Positions 9,143 through 19,323 of a stretch of 51,115 nucleotides of DNA are shown here, piece after piece. Position numbers and translations under genes: made by a program. The DNA is from a candidate division TM6 bacterium GW2011_GWF2_32_72 (lineage in GTDB: Bacteria; Babelota; Babeliae; Babelales; CAIQNR01): assembly GCA_945882015.1 (NCBI GenBank), contig CAMCVM010000002.1:1-51115 (forward strand), read 5' to 3'. Position 1 is the first letter of the stretch. Every line of letters begins with the position of its first letter. The notes below the pieces were generated by a model. That model was not told where the DNA came from, made no database searches, and saw only the letters and a program-made list of their open reading frames with translations.

Positions 9143-9686
9143 ACATTTGAAATTGCACTCTAAAAGGGTTAAGGACTAAACTTACCTCTTGACCATCCAA
9201 CGAATAATGGGTGTCACGGTTATCAAGTAAATTAATAATAACTTCTTGCGCCATGCCTTCTGGAACAATAAAAAACCAAATATCTTCCATTGTGTTGTCA
9301 GGGTTATTTTTACCAACTTCATCAACCCCTTCAACATAAAACTGCTTAATTTCAAGATGCTCTTGCCACTGATAATGTTTTGCAAAAAAACTTAAAGGAA
9401 CTGGCGCAAAAACAGGTTTGCCATCTCTGTCCATTGCTATCACTTGTTCTTCTAATTTTACTGTGCGCTCTTTAAGATTAAACAAAATCTTATGAACATG
9501 GCCTGTTTGCAATGCACGGGTCCATGCTTGGCGCGCAAGAGCATTTAAGCTTTCATGAAATTCTTTGCGTTGAGCAAGTGGTACCCGCTTTGAAACATTA
9601 GGTACCACTACTAAACCTACTATTGCCATAATTGCAATCACAATGACCAGCTGTAAAAAGCTGAATCCTGGATGCATCTTATGCAT
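9111..9686 (-). CDS. gspH: GspH-like prepilin protein
   Basis: MHKMHPGFSFLQLVIVIAIMAIVGLVVVPNVSKR; start ATG 9686 preferred over track start 9743. Confidence 0.65.
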   Translation of the reverse strand: MHKMHPGFSFLQLVIVIAIMAIVGLVVVPNVSKRVPLAQRKEFHESLNALARQAWTRALQTGHVHKILFNLKERTVKLEEQVIAMDRDGKPVFAPVPLSFFAKHYQWQEHLEIKQFYVEGVDEVGKNNPDNTMEDIWFFIVPEGMAQEVIINLLDNRDTHYSLDGQEVSLVLNPFRVQFQMYEEFKNPETV

Positions 9687-10107
9687 AAATTCGCTCTTCT
9701 TGTGGACCTTCTTGTCCATTTGGCCCGTAAGAATATAATTCATAAGGCTTGCCTGAACCTGCTTCAGTTCTGCTATAAACTAAATCATTATTCCAACCGT
9801 CAACCGGGGAATAATCATCGTTTTTCGCTTCAAAATAAGGTCCCTGCCATTTGCGTGCCATGTTATCATCTAATGGTTTACGCATTAAATCTGAGAGCGT
9901 TTCAGGATATGACCCAACATCACCATAATAAGCAACAATTGCTTGTTTAACATTGCGCAAATTTGCTTCGGTTGTTTTTATTTTTGCTTTACCCAAGTAG
10001 CTTACCATTCGAGGGACAACTGCTAATGCAAAAACCGCCATAATTGCCAAAACAATCATCACTTCAACAAGACTCAATCCTTTTTTTAAAGAACCTGAAT
10101 AGAACAT
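9679..10107 (-). CDS. gspG: Type II secretion major pseudopilin GspG
   Basis: KKGLSLVEVMIVLAIMAVFALAVVPRMV and GspG C-terminal pattern (YPETLSDL...WQGPYF...WNNDLVYS...YELYSYGPNGQEG). Confidence 0.88.
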   Translation of the reverse strand: MFYSGSLKKGLSLVEVMIVLAIMAVFALAVVPRMVSYLGKAKIKTTEANLRNVKQAIVAYYGDVGSYPETLSDLMRKPLDDNMARKWQGPYFEAKNDDYSPVDGWNNDLVYSRTEAGSGKPYELYSYGPNGQEGPQEERIYA

Positions 10108-10130
10108 AGCTATTCCTTTCTGTTATTGTT

Positions 10131-11339
10131 TTAAAAATCACCCATACTTACCATTGGTAATGCAACTGCAATAACAATGGTACCGACAACTAATGCCATA
10201 ATCAAAAGCATAGCTGGTTGCAACAAAGCAGACAAGCCGTCAGCTTTTTCTGAAAGATCTTTTTCATAATTTTTTGAAACTTCAAGTAGCATAGAGTCAA
10301 GATTACCACTTTCTTCGCCTGTTTCGATCAAATAAATTGCAATGGTTGGAAACACCTGTGTCTTTTTTAAGTATTGTGCAATCTTACCTTGCTTAATAAT
10401 ATTTTCTTTTGCTTGTTCAAGAGCATTTTTTAAAACACGATTGTCCACAATATCACATACGATAGTTAATGCTTCAGAAAGTCTAACGCCCGCTTCAAGC
10501 AACATTCCTAAAGTGCTACAAAATTGAACGACTGCTCCAATTCGCGCAAAAAACTGGATAACCGGAAGCTTTAATTTTATTGTGTCTAGTGTATAGGCAC
10601 CTTCTGGAGTTGCTTTCCAATATAAAAAGCCGGTAACTGTACCAAAAATCATCAGCGCTAACAGCAAGTAATAATTGAGTACAAAATATGAAAAACCCAT
10701 GACTAATTCGGTAACCAAGGGTAACTCTTTGCCTTGAGTGGCCATGGTTTGTGTCATTTTAGGAACCACAAAAATCATAAGGCCAAAAGCAATTGTTAAA
10801 ATAAGACCCAACTGAATTAATGGGCCACGAATTGCGCTTGTTATTTTGTTACGCATTGTTTCTTGTGCTTCAAGGTAATCAACTAATCGATCTAAAATGG
10901 ATTCTAGTTTACCACTTGCTTCACCAGCTTTAACTAATTGTACATACGTGTTTTCAAAAACATCAGGGTACCTTTTTAAACCTTCAGCTAAAGATCCGCC
11001 TTCTTTAATGCCATCTTTTACCGAAACTAAAATATTTTGCAGCTGCCCTTCAAATTGATCGTCCAAAAGATCAAGCGCTTGAAGTAACGGGACGCTAGAA
11101 CGCAATAAAACGGCAAGTTGCTTGGTAAAAATTAACTTATCTTTTAAAGAAACTTTGCTTTGGAACAATTTCAAAAAAAAGCTTTCTGAAGATTGTGCTT
11201 TATGTGCAATAACAATTGAAGTGGGATAAACACCTTGGCGTTGTAACAACTCACGAACACCACCTTCTGAAGGTGCGTCAATTTGTCCTGTTACTTTTTT
11301 ACCTTCTTTTGAAAAACCTTGATAAACATACAGTGCCAT
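10131..11339 (-). CDS. gspF: Type II secretion inner membrane protein GspF
   Basis: GspF/PilC family: two T2SSF domains, FTKQLAVLLRSSVPLLQAL, IGAVVQFCSTLGMLLEAGVRLSEAL, ETGEESGNLDSML. Confidence 0.92.
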   Translation of the reverse strand: MALYVYQGFSKEGKKVTGQIDAPSEGGVRELLQRQGVYPTSIVIAHKAQSSESFFLKLFQSKVSLKDKLIFTKQLAVLLRSSVPLLQALDLLDDQFEGQLQNILVSVKDGIKEGGSLAEGLKRYPDVFENTYVQLVKAGEASGKLESILDRLVDYLEAQETMRNKITSAIRGPLIQLGLILTIAFGLMIFVVPKMTQTMATQGKELPLVTELVMGFSYFVLNYYLLLALMIFGTVTGFLYWKATPEGAYTLDTIKLKLPVIQFFARIGAVVQFCSTLGMLLEAGVRLSEALTIVCDIVDNRVLKNALEQAKENIIKQGKIAQYLKKTQVFPTIAIYLIETGEESGNLDSMLLEVSKNYEKDLSEKADGLSALLQPAMLLIMALVVGTIVIAVALPMVSMGDF

Positions 11340-11445
11340 AATTTTCTTTCATTATGCCCAAATACTTATAACTCTTTATTAATCTTACTTTTTTCATGGT
11401 AAACTGCCAATATGTTTATCACCTTAACCAGAAAGGGAGCAAAAT

Positions 11446-12576
11446 ATGAATAAAACTGTTTCATTTTTTTTATTTTACTTTTTTACTGTTTTCTCGTTTG
11501 TGCAGTTACAAGGTGAATCAGTAGGTAATAGTTCTGAAATAACACCGATTAAACGAACTAAAAAAAGACTCACCAAACCTACTCGAGCAGAATCTGCTGC
11601 TCCAATATTGGATATACAAGCAGCACAAAAAATTAATGATTTGCCAAAAATTTGCACACCTGAAGTAAAACGTTTTGAACCTGAACCAACAGAATCTGAT
11701 AAACGATTATGCCTTTTTTTACATAAACTTGAATTTACACAAGATGGAATTGCTACCTTTTTCTCACAAACCTTTAATCGCAAAGAATATGCTACTGAAT
11801 TTTTACCGCATAGTTTTTCACATTTGATTCAATTTTTACACTATGCTCAACAAACTCATCAATCTCAAGAATTTGTTGATGGAGTACTCAGGCTCTTTAG
11901 TACCAAACTCAAAGGAGCTTCCTTTGTTAATGCCTCAGCTTTTGAAAAACTCTTAGATGCGGTAGCTTGCTCTTGTTCTGATCTATTACCTCATGAAAAA
12001 TTGTCACTCTGGAAAGAGATTAAACGATTGCTTTGGACTAATTTTAAAAATAAATTTTCAGCGCTTAAACAAGATCCTATGAATTTTTTTGAAGATATTT
12101 CTGACCAAATTATTCAAAAAATAAAAGTGGAAGTAACTACTCCTGATCGGCTACGCGCAACTATTATTCGTTTTATTGGATCATCAATTGACAAAGTTGC
12201 ATGGTCAGCTGTTGATCAAGAACAAACATGGAAATCATTTACAGCAATTGCTCAAAAAATTTCTTTACTTTATCAAAAAGGAATTATTAATGATCCATTT
12301 GATCTTAATGAACTTTATTGGGGACTTATCGAGCGTTACTGTTTCTTTTTAGAATTAACCGGATCACAACTTACCCTTAATACCATTGAAAGCATCAAAA
12401 AAAGTCTTACTACACAAAAATTAGAATGGCTTGAACTTGAAGAGCAAGAACAAGGGCTTGAAACAAAAAAGCATCGTTTAATCCAAGCAATTATAGAAAC
12501 TGAAGCAAAAATTAGAGTTGCGCAAGAAGGCGTTTTAACTGAACTGTTTACAAAAAATTCTTTACAAAAAGTTTAA
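11446..12576 (+). CDS. Hypothetical exported protein
   Basis: RBS AAAGGGAG; signal peptide MNKTVSFFLFYFFTVFSFVQLQG; long ORF with family-typical composition. Confidence 0.7.
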   Translation: MNKTVSFFLFYFFTVFSFVQLQGESVGNSSEITPIKRTKKRLTKPTRAESAAPILDIQAAQKINDLPKICTPEVKRFEPEPTESDKRLCLFLHKLEFTQDGIATFFSQTFNRKEYATEFLPHSFSHLIQFLHYAQQTHQSQEFVDGVLRLFSTKLKGASFVNASAFEKLLDAVACSCSDLLPHEKLSLWKEIKRLLWTNFKNKFSALKQDPMNFFEDISDQIIQKIKVEVTTPDRLRATIIRFIGSSIDKVAWSAVDQEQTWKSFTAIAQKISLLYQKGIINDPFDLNELYWGLIERYCFFLELTGSQLTLNTIESIKKSLTTQKLEWLELEEQEQGLETKKHRLIQAIIETEAKIRVAQEGVLTELFTKNSLQKV

Positions 12577-12647
12577 CAACGGACTTATTTTGTTGTAGTC
12601 TCTGACCTGAAAATGTAATCTTCAAAAACACAAAGAAAGGGTTTTTC

Positions 12648-13310
12648 ATGAAGAAATCGATCGTATTGTCAATTGTTTTGTTGACCAGCGCAATCAAAGC
12701 GGAAGCTCCAGTTACTCAAGCTCAACCAGCTACAACTACAACAGCTGCTACAGCAGCAACTGCGGCTGACTTAAACAAAACGCAACAAGCCCTTCAGGCA
12801 AAAATTGATGCCTTAACAAAAAAAGTGGATCAATTGATTGCCGCTGGACAGACAAAGCAAGATGAATTAGCTGCTGCGCTTCATGAACTTGCTGCAACAA
12901 TTACCGCAAGTCAAAAAGTAAGCCCAGCAATGCACCCATGCAAAGCATTTAGCCAGGGCGCTAAAGATGCTTCTTATGCTACCCGATTGATCGCAGATGT
13001 TGCACTTGCATGCGCAGGTTGTAATGCTGCAACACTTGAAGAAAAACTTCTTTTTGCATTCTACCCATTCTTCCACCATGTAGTGCACAATGATGCTGCT
13101 GCATTAAACGATTCTGCAACTTTAAAATGGGTAGTAAGCAACTGGACAACATTAGGATTAGTAGGAACAATGTACATTTTAGGCCGTGCTCTTAACTGGG
13201 ATGCTGCAAAAACATTACGCGCAACAATTGCTGTAATTTATGCACAAGGTTTAACTGCTCTTGCACTTACACAACTTGACCTTAATGCTGAAACTGAACA
13301 AGCAGCTTAA
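12648..13310 (+). CDS. Hypothetical exported protein, Ala/Thr-rich coiled coil followed by hydrophobic segments
   Basis: RBS AAAGG; signal peptide MKKSIVLSIVLLTSAIKAEA; followed by a strong terminator. Confidence 0.7.
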   Translation: MKKSIVLSIVLLTSAIKAEAPVTQAQPATTTTAATAATAADLNKTQQALQAKIDALTKKVDQLIAAGQTKQDELAAALHELAATITASQKVSPAMHPCKAFSQGAKDASYATRLIADVALACAGCNAATLEEKLLFAFYPFFHHVVHNDAAALNDSATLKWVVSNWTTLGLVGTMYILGRALNWDAAKTLRATIAVIYAQGLTALALTQLDLNAETEQAA

Positions 13311-13331
13311 GCTTCACGATTTTTAGAAAAT

Positions 13332-13366
13332 AAAAAAAGCCCTGGAAATTCCGGGGCTTTTTTTTA
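13332..13366 (+). terminator. Rho-independent terminator
   Basis: AAAAAAAGCCCTGGAAATTCCGGGGCTTTTTTTT hairpin plus T-tract, possibly bidirectional (A-tract upstream). Confidence 0.9.
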
Positions 13367-13383
13367 TAACTTACTGTAATTCA

Positions 13384-14637
13384 CTAAAAACTTAACGTCA
13401 TCCCTAAACCAAACTGTTGCGTTTGAATAGAACGTCTTCCATTAAATGGTTGTACAAAAAATGCAGTAAACTGTGGTCTATTAAATTGCGCATCTTCACG
13501 GGCTAAATCAAACTTTAATTGGGCAATTATATTATGGGTAGTGAACTCTTTTAAAGATTGAGCAGTATTTGCAATCGTTGAAGAATAGGCATTTGAAATA
13601 ACATATAGATGATCATCACCTTTTCTAAGATGCTGATATGCAAAACGTGCTGAAACGCCATATCCTATTGTTGGCTCAACAAAGATAGTAAATTTTTGGG
13701 TAAATCCTGGATCTTTTTGAGTTTCGGTTTTTGTAAGCAATAAAAAGTCTGTTTGATCATTATCTACTTTAATTCTGCGTAGTTTTGTGCCAGAAAAAAC
13801 ATGCATCAATTCAACATCAAACCCTGCATCAATTCTATTGACATAATTAATGGTAAGACCTCCACCTACAATAAGAGCTGAAGCCCCGTCATTACCAAAC
13901 GGCATAAACATTACCTTGTCTTCATCTTTTTTAACGCCAGTTGGCAAGGCCAAACCAAATCGAATGGAAGGATCAACTCGCTTAATCCATGGCTTACGTT
14001 GATAATATTTATTGCTCCATCCTGCCATTAATACTAAGTCTCCTGGCCCTGTTTTACCCCAGCTTTCTAAATGTAAACCGTTACCAAGTCGCGCAACATT
14101 TGCTGCAAAGTTATCGGTTATTTGGGCTTTGACCGCCAAATCATCTGCTGTGATGCTTTTTGTTTGATCAACAAAAGTAAGATTTTTTAAATCAACTTTA
14201 TAAAATGGTAAACTTGCTTGAACCCACCAATTATTGGTCACATAAAAACGGACCGAAGCTAAAATGCTCAAATGAATTTTAAAATCACCCGCAACTTTAA
14301 AATGTCCTCTTACTCCATCGTCACCATTAATTGCATTGGTCGCTTGAGCAATTGCATCTATTTCTGTTCCAGCTGCATACCCTTTAACCATAGCCAAACC
14401 ATTTTGGTCATTTGTCCAGACCTGGGTATCGTTAACTTTATTACCATCTAGATCAAAAGCTTGTGACTTTCCTGATCCAAGCAACATAATTCCCGACCAT
14501 TGAAAACGCTGATCTGACCATTTACAAGGGGTTGTATTAACATCATAGGGCCTGAGTAAATTTAAAGGGGCAAGACCCTGTAAGTGCTCACTTAATAGTA
14601 CACAAGTAATAACAGCTATTTTTTTATAAATTTTCAT
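13384..14637 (-). CDS. Putative outer-membrane beta-barrel protein
   Basis: Signal peptide; alternating beta pattern; C-terminal GLGMTLSF* aromatic end typical of OMPs. Confidence 0.7.
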   Translation of the reverse strand: MKIYKKIAVITCVLLSEHLQGLAPLNLLRPYDVNTTPCKWSDQRFQWSGIMLLGSGKSQAFDLDGNKVNDTQVWTNDQNGLAMVKGYAAGTEIDAIAQATNAINGDDGVRGHFKVAGDFKIHLSILASVRFYVTNNWWVQASLPFYKVDLKNLTFVDQTKSITADDLAVKAQITDNFAANVARLGNGLHLESWGKTGPGDLVLMAGWSNKYYQRKPWIKRVDPSIRFGLALPTGVKKDEDKVMFMPFGNDGASALIVGGGLTINYVNRIDAGFDVELMHVFSGTKLRRIKVDNDQTDFLLLTKTETQKDPGFTQKFTIFVEPTIGYGVSARFAYQHLRKGDDHLYVISNAYSSTIANTAQSLKEFTTHNIIAQLKFDLAREDAQFNRPQFTAFFVQPFNGRRSIQTQQFGLGMTLSF

Positions 14638-14652
14638 GATAAAACCTTTAAT

Positions 14653-17604
14653 CTATTCAAGTACCTGAAGTCCAAAATCACCATACACTAACCATGACCC
14701 TGTTGCACTGTTACGCTCTACCCCATTAATTGTTCCAGCATCTTGCAATGCAGACAATTCTATTTCTTTTTCTTGTAAATAATTAAATCCATACCCAATT
14801 CCATTTGCTAATGGTAATCGCATCAATTTTGGTGCTGTTGTTAGCTGTTGCGGACTAGTTACTAAAAATGAACCACCATTAGTTACAAAGCAGTTTCTAT
14901 AATTGCCTAAAAATGCAAGTGGTGCATGATTAACAGTACCATCAATTGCTTTAGTAGCCGGATTAACTACTGCTTGCACGGTTGTTGCCCCAACGTCTGC
15001 TGATGCATCATTGATTGCCAAACAACCTAATGCACTTGCATGACTGCCCACTTTGCCCGCAATGTAATAAACTTGCCCTGGTGCTCCATCAGCAAACTGA
15101 TAGGGTAAAGCTGATTTTGAAAGCGGTAATAATTTTACAATGCTGGTGTAACTGGTTGGTAACGTGACTGATGTCCAGCCAACTGCTGTTTCATTTGCTG
15201 CAGTTGAAATATTGTTACCATTGCCAGTTCGATAAAGCCCGTGACTGGTTGCAAGCAATCCTAATCGTTTAGAAGCTACAAAATCTGAAAAACTTGCATA
15301 ACTTGGCAAACCTAACCCTGCAATGGTTGCAATTGTTGTGATCGTTGGATTTGCTAAGCCTAATGTTGAGCTGGTAACACGATACAACGCTTTATCAGTC
15401 AATATATACAAAACATATGGATTTACCGTTGTAACCGCATTGAATAACTTTCTAACATTGGTAAAATTACCAATTTTTTGGAAATAACGTGTTGTTCCTA
15501 AATCTGTTGCTAAATCTTTAGTCAAGCCAGCGTTATGCGCTTGCCACCCTTCAAAAGCAGCTGTTCGTAATACAGCAACTCCACCGGTACCCCCAACCAC
15601 TAAGTAACCTCGATTGTCATTATCAGTGTCTCCAGTAATAGCAGCAGACGTAATTGCTCCTAAATCATTAAGTGCTCCGCCTGAAACAGTAATAATATTT
15701 GTAGTATTAGTAATTGCTCCGCCTTCTATTGAATTTGCATCAATTGCACCTGCTGTAAAGGTTCTTTGATTAGTACTAAAATTTCCTATCGTGGGGTTCA
15801 ATTTTCCATCTGTATCTGTACCAGTTTTAATAATTGCAATCTTTTTATAACCAGTTGCCACCATTAAAGAAAGATTTGCATCATCGCCCTGATTAAAAAA
15901 TGGATAGGTTTTGTCAAAATCAAAAAGGCCCATTATTCCGCCTTGTTCTTGTGGAAATTGTGTAGAAACTTTTTCAATAAATCCTAATGATGCGTTTGCT
16001 GCTGTTCCACCTAAAATGCCATCGTTTGCGCCATCAGACCACTCTGTTCTTTTTACTATATCAGCACCATCACCTTCTAAGGTAAATAGCTGGCCTTTTG
16101 TTGGAGAAAAAGCAAATGCTTTAATACTATCTGTACAATAATAAACTCTTTGCCATGCAGTCCAATTAACAATCACGCCGTTGGCATCAAAAAGAGCCTG
16201 TGAATAAAAAACTCCAATGTCTTCAGGAGCATCTCCAGCACTGGTTGAAACAAAAACTGCATCTTTATACACTTGCATGCTAGAAATGGCTCCAGGAACC
16301 GCAGCTCTGCCAACTTTTGCTGCAACATCCTGATCGGTGAACAAATCTCCTGCTACCGTTGCTGGTGTTTGAAATCCACGCTTATAAAAATATTCAATTC
16401 CATTACTTGCAGTTAAATAATAATCGGTTGGCGTTGTATTCTTTTTTGCTAAAGTTCCATGAGTTGTACTTGTTTTCCAGTTGGTATTTGCAGGGTTTGC
16501 TGATTCATCAACCAACGGTAATGCAAAAATGTCACGTAAATTATTGTCAGGATCGCTTGATGACCCATGAACAATTAAATAGCTCAGCCCCGTTGAAGTA
16601 TGCATTACATGATTGCGATAGGTATGAAGGTTTCTTTCATGACGCTTGAGGCCAACAATTTCACGAATATTATCAGCAGTAAATGCGGCCGTTGGAGCTA
16701 TAGGAGTCAATCTTAATTTTTTACCATTTACACCTTGATCGTGAACATATCCAATAACCACAGATCTTGCTCCGCCAATTCCATTACCTGCCGTTTCATC
16801 AATTGAAGTACCTATATACAAACGACATAATGAAGAATCCCAATAAAGGTCAATAACGTTTGCTGCCAATGTGGTAATATTTTGAGCGCCCATATTAAGT
16901 TCTGCAATTGTTTTATCAAATTTTACTGCTTTAATAGTTGTGTCGTCACCATGCACCGCTTTTTCTTGCGTTAAACCTGAATCTGTTTTAGTAAGTACTG
17001 CAATTCCACTATTATCATCAAAACCAAAAGCCCCACCATCTGGCTTAACAGCTACAAATAACGTGTTTCCTGCTCCTGTAAGAGCCGTGCCTACATTATT
17101 GGCAAATACTATAACGCCACTTGAATTTGCACCATTAGCATCTTTTAAAACAGTTGTATTACTTACCATGGTTTGCGTTGTACTTGAAAGTTTACTCGTT
17201 ATCCAATATAAAGTGTTCAAGTTACCGTCTTTTACTGCTACTGGTTGAGAACCAACCATACCCATCTGAACAATATCTGCACCATATAAAGGATTAGCAG
17301 TTCCGGTTGTTCCATTCAATGTTACTTTTTCTGGAGCAAATGGAACAAAGCCGCCTGCTTGATTTGTTTTTGCACCTAGCGTGGTTCCTGCTAATGCATA
17401 CGGACGTGCTTCACCTGCCAAAGCTTCAGAACTACTGACATAAAAATATTCATTGGTGAGGTCAAACCAACTCTTAGGATTTAAAGCAAAAGAAAAACTG
17501 TCGCCATCTGCTGTTGTTGTTCTGTCCCCTAATAACAAACCGGTACCACTGCACAATTGAAAGATTCCAAAAACTGTTATTAATAACATCTGTTTTTTTA
17601 ACAT
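14653..17604 (-). CDS. Large exported protein (983 aa), beta-propeller-like, probable surface protein
   Basis: Signal peptide MLKKQMLLITVFGIFQLCSG; repeated short beta segments (VAVLTKTDSG, GYLVVGGTGGVAVLRT, LGLLATSHGLYRTGNGN); 15-nt gap to downstream OMP gene. Confidence 0.65.
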   Translation of the reverse strand: MLKKQMLLITVFGIFQLCSGTGLLLGDRTTTADGDSFSFALNPKSWFDLTNEYFYVSSSEALAGEARPYALAGTTLGAKTNQAGGFVPFAPEKVTLNGTTGTANPLYGADIVQMGMVGSQPVAVKDGNLNTLYWITSKLSSTTQTMVSNTTVLKDANGANSSGVIVFANNVGTALTGAGNTLFVAVKPDGGAFGFDDNSGIAVLTKTDSGLTQEKAVHGDDTTIKAVKFDKTIAELNMGAQNITTLAANVIDLYWDSSLCRLYIGTSIDETAGNGIGGARSVVIGYVHDQGVNGKKLRLTPIAPTAAFTADNIREIVGLKRHERNLHTYRNHVMHTSTGLSYLIVHGSSSDPDNNLRDIFALPLVDESANPANTNWKTSTTHGTLAKKNTTPTDYYLTASNGIEYFYKRGFQTPATVAGDLFTDQDVAAKVGRAAVPGAISSMQVYKDAVFVSTSAGDAPEDIGVFYSQALFDANGVIVNWTAWQRVYYCTDSIKAFAFSPTKGQLFTLEGDGADIVKRTEWSDGANDGILGGTAANASLGFIEKVSTQFPQEQGGIMGLFDFDKTYPFFNQGDDANLSLMVATGYKKIAIIKTGTDTDGKLNPTIGNFSTNQRTFTAGAIDANSIEGGAITNTTNIITVSGGALNDLGAITSAAITGDTDNDNRGYLVVGGTGGVAVLRTAAFEGWQAHNAGLTKDLATDLGTTRYFQKIGNFTNVRKLFNAVTTVNPYVLYILTDKALYRVTSSTLGLANPTITTIATIAGLGLPSYASFSDFVASKRLGLLATSHGLYRTGNGNNISTAANETAVGWTSVTLPTSYTSIVKLLPLSKSALPYQFADGAPGQVYYIAGKVGSHASALGCLAINDASADVGATTVQAVVNPATKAIDGTVNHAPLAFLGNYRNCFVTNGGSFLVTSPQQLTTAPKLMRLPLANGIGYGFNYLQEKEIELSALQDAGTINGVERNSATGSWLVYGDFGLQVLE

Positions 17605-17722
17605 CTTGCTGCTCTTTTTTTATTAAAATTATTGTTACTACCCAATTGAAAGCAAGTATAAGCAAAAATAGAAAAATGACCAGTTTGACAGTCAAAGAAG
17701 CAACCGCAAAATTTTTAAAAAT

Positions 17723-17750
17723 TTGCAATAGATCGAATCTATGCTATAAA
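17723..17750 (+). promoter_or_regulatory. Candidate promoter of comM, TTGCAA-16-TATAAA
   Basis: -35 17723-17728, -10 17745-17750; spacer contains inverted repeat ATAGAT-cga-ATCTAT. Confidence 0.5.
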
Positions 17751-17785
17751 TGAAAGCATGAGGGGACAAATAGGATCTAAAATCT

Positions 17786-19321
17786 ATGCACACAAAAATT
17801 TTTTCTGCAACCACTATTGGCGTTACCGCCCATTGTGTTGAAGTCGAAGTGGACCTTTCGTTAGGGATGATTAATTTTTTTATTGTTGGGCTTCCAGACT
17901 TAGCAATTAAAGAAAGTCGACAACGTATTACCACCGCTTTAAAAAACAGCGGCATTAAACTTCCTGAAAGAAAAATAACCGTTAACCTTGCGCCAGCAGA
18001 TTTAAAAAAAGAAGGCACACTTTTTGACCTTCCTATTGCAATTGGGATTTTGCAAGCTGCTCAACTATTAAAAATCCCCAAAAAATTTTTAGATGAAACC
18101 TTATTCATGGGTGAACTCTCTTTAGATGGCACGATTAAACCGATCAAGGGAGCACTTGCTATCGCGCATGATGCATTACGTCTTGGCAAAAAACGGGTCA
18201 TTATCCCCAACAACAATGCACAAGAAGCTGCACTGATTAAAGAAATTGAAGTAATTGGTGTTACTCATTTAGTTGAACTGGTTGCATTTTTACGCGGTGA
18301 AAAAGTAATTAACCCAACACCGCACAGCTTTGTGATGCCGCAACAAAAATTTAATGATGCGCTTGATTTTGTACAAGTTAAAGGCCAAGAGCATGCAAAA
18401 CGAGCATTAACCATTGCTGCTGCAGGAAAACACAACATTTTATTTATAGGGCCTCCTGGATCAGGAAAAACAATGCTTGCAAAACGGCTTGCAACCATTA
18501 TGCCTGCTATGAGTTTTCAAGAAGTTTTACAAACCAGCAAAGTCTATTCAGTCAGTGGAAAGTTACAAGGCAAACCACTGTTATTTCAACGACCATTTAG
18601 AAGCCCGCATCACACTATTTCACAAGCAGGGCTGGTTGGTGGCGGGTCATTTCCGCAACCGGGTGAAATTAGTTTGGCGCACAATGGTATTTTATTTTTA
18701 GATGAATTGACTGAATTTAAAAGAGACACGTTAGAAGTATTGCGTCAACCGCTTGAAAATAAAACCGTGTCCCTTTCACGAGCAATGCAAGCAGTTACGT
18801 ACCCTGCATCATTTTTACTCATTGCTGCATTAAATCCATGCCCGTGCGGTTTTTATGGGGATAAGAAAAAAGAATGTATTTGTCCACAACATACCATTGA
18901 CCGATATTTACAAAAATTATCAGGCCCCTTGCTCGATCGTATTGATTTGCAAATTCATGTTCCATCTGTTGATTATGAAACTGCAACCAATAAAGAGTTC
19001 ACCGGCAAAAGTTCAGAAAGTATGAAAGCCGAAGTTGACCACGCAGTTGCTTTACAACAAGAACGCTTTAACAATATTCAAGGCGCAAACGGCACCATGT
19101 CGGCCCATGACATTGAACAACATTGTCAACTGACACCAGCGGCAGAAGCTATTATTAAAAAAGTATTTGATCAGCTGCATTTAAGTATGCGCGGGTACCA
19201 CAAAGTACTTAAAGTTGCTCGAACTATTGCAGATTTAGACAATTGCATTATTATTGATACGCAACATATTAAAGAAGCATTAATGTATCGCTCTTTAGAT
19301 AAATATTTTGAAAAACAATAA
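17786..19321 (+). CDS. comM: YifB/ComM family Mg-chelatase-like AAA ATPase
   Basis: ISPVSVEVDLSLG-like N-terminus, FIGPPGSGKTMLAKRL, RPFRSPHHTIS, GEISLAHNGILFLDELTEF, NPCPCG. Confidence 0.95.
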   Translation: MHTKIFSATTIGVTAHCVEVEVDLSLGMINFFIVGLPDLAIKESRQRITTALKNSGIKLPERKITVNLAPADLKKEGTLFDLPIAIGILQAAQLLKIPKKFLDETLFMGELSLDGTIKPIKGALAIAHDALRLGKKRVIIPNNNAQEAALIKEIEVIGVTHLVELVAFLRGEKVINPTPHSFVMPQQKFNDALDFVQVKGQEHAKRALTIAAAGKHNILFIGPPGSGKTMLAKRLATIMPAMSFQEVLQTSKVYSVSGKLQGKPLLFQRPFRSPHHTISQAGLVGGGSFPQPGEISLAHNGILFLDELTEFKRDTLEVLRQPLENKTVSLSRAMQAVTYPASFLLIAALNPCPCGFYGDKKKECICPQHTIDRYLQKLSGPLLDRIDLQIHVPSVDYETATNKEFTGKSSESMKAEVDHAVALQQERFNNIQGANGTMSAHDIEQHCQLTPAAEAIIKKVFDQLHLSMRGYHKVLKVARTIADLDNCIIIDTQHIKEALMYRSLDKYFEKQ

Positions 19322-19323
19322 AA

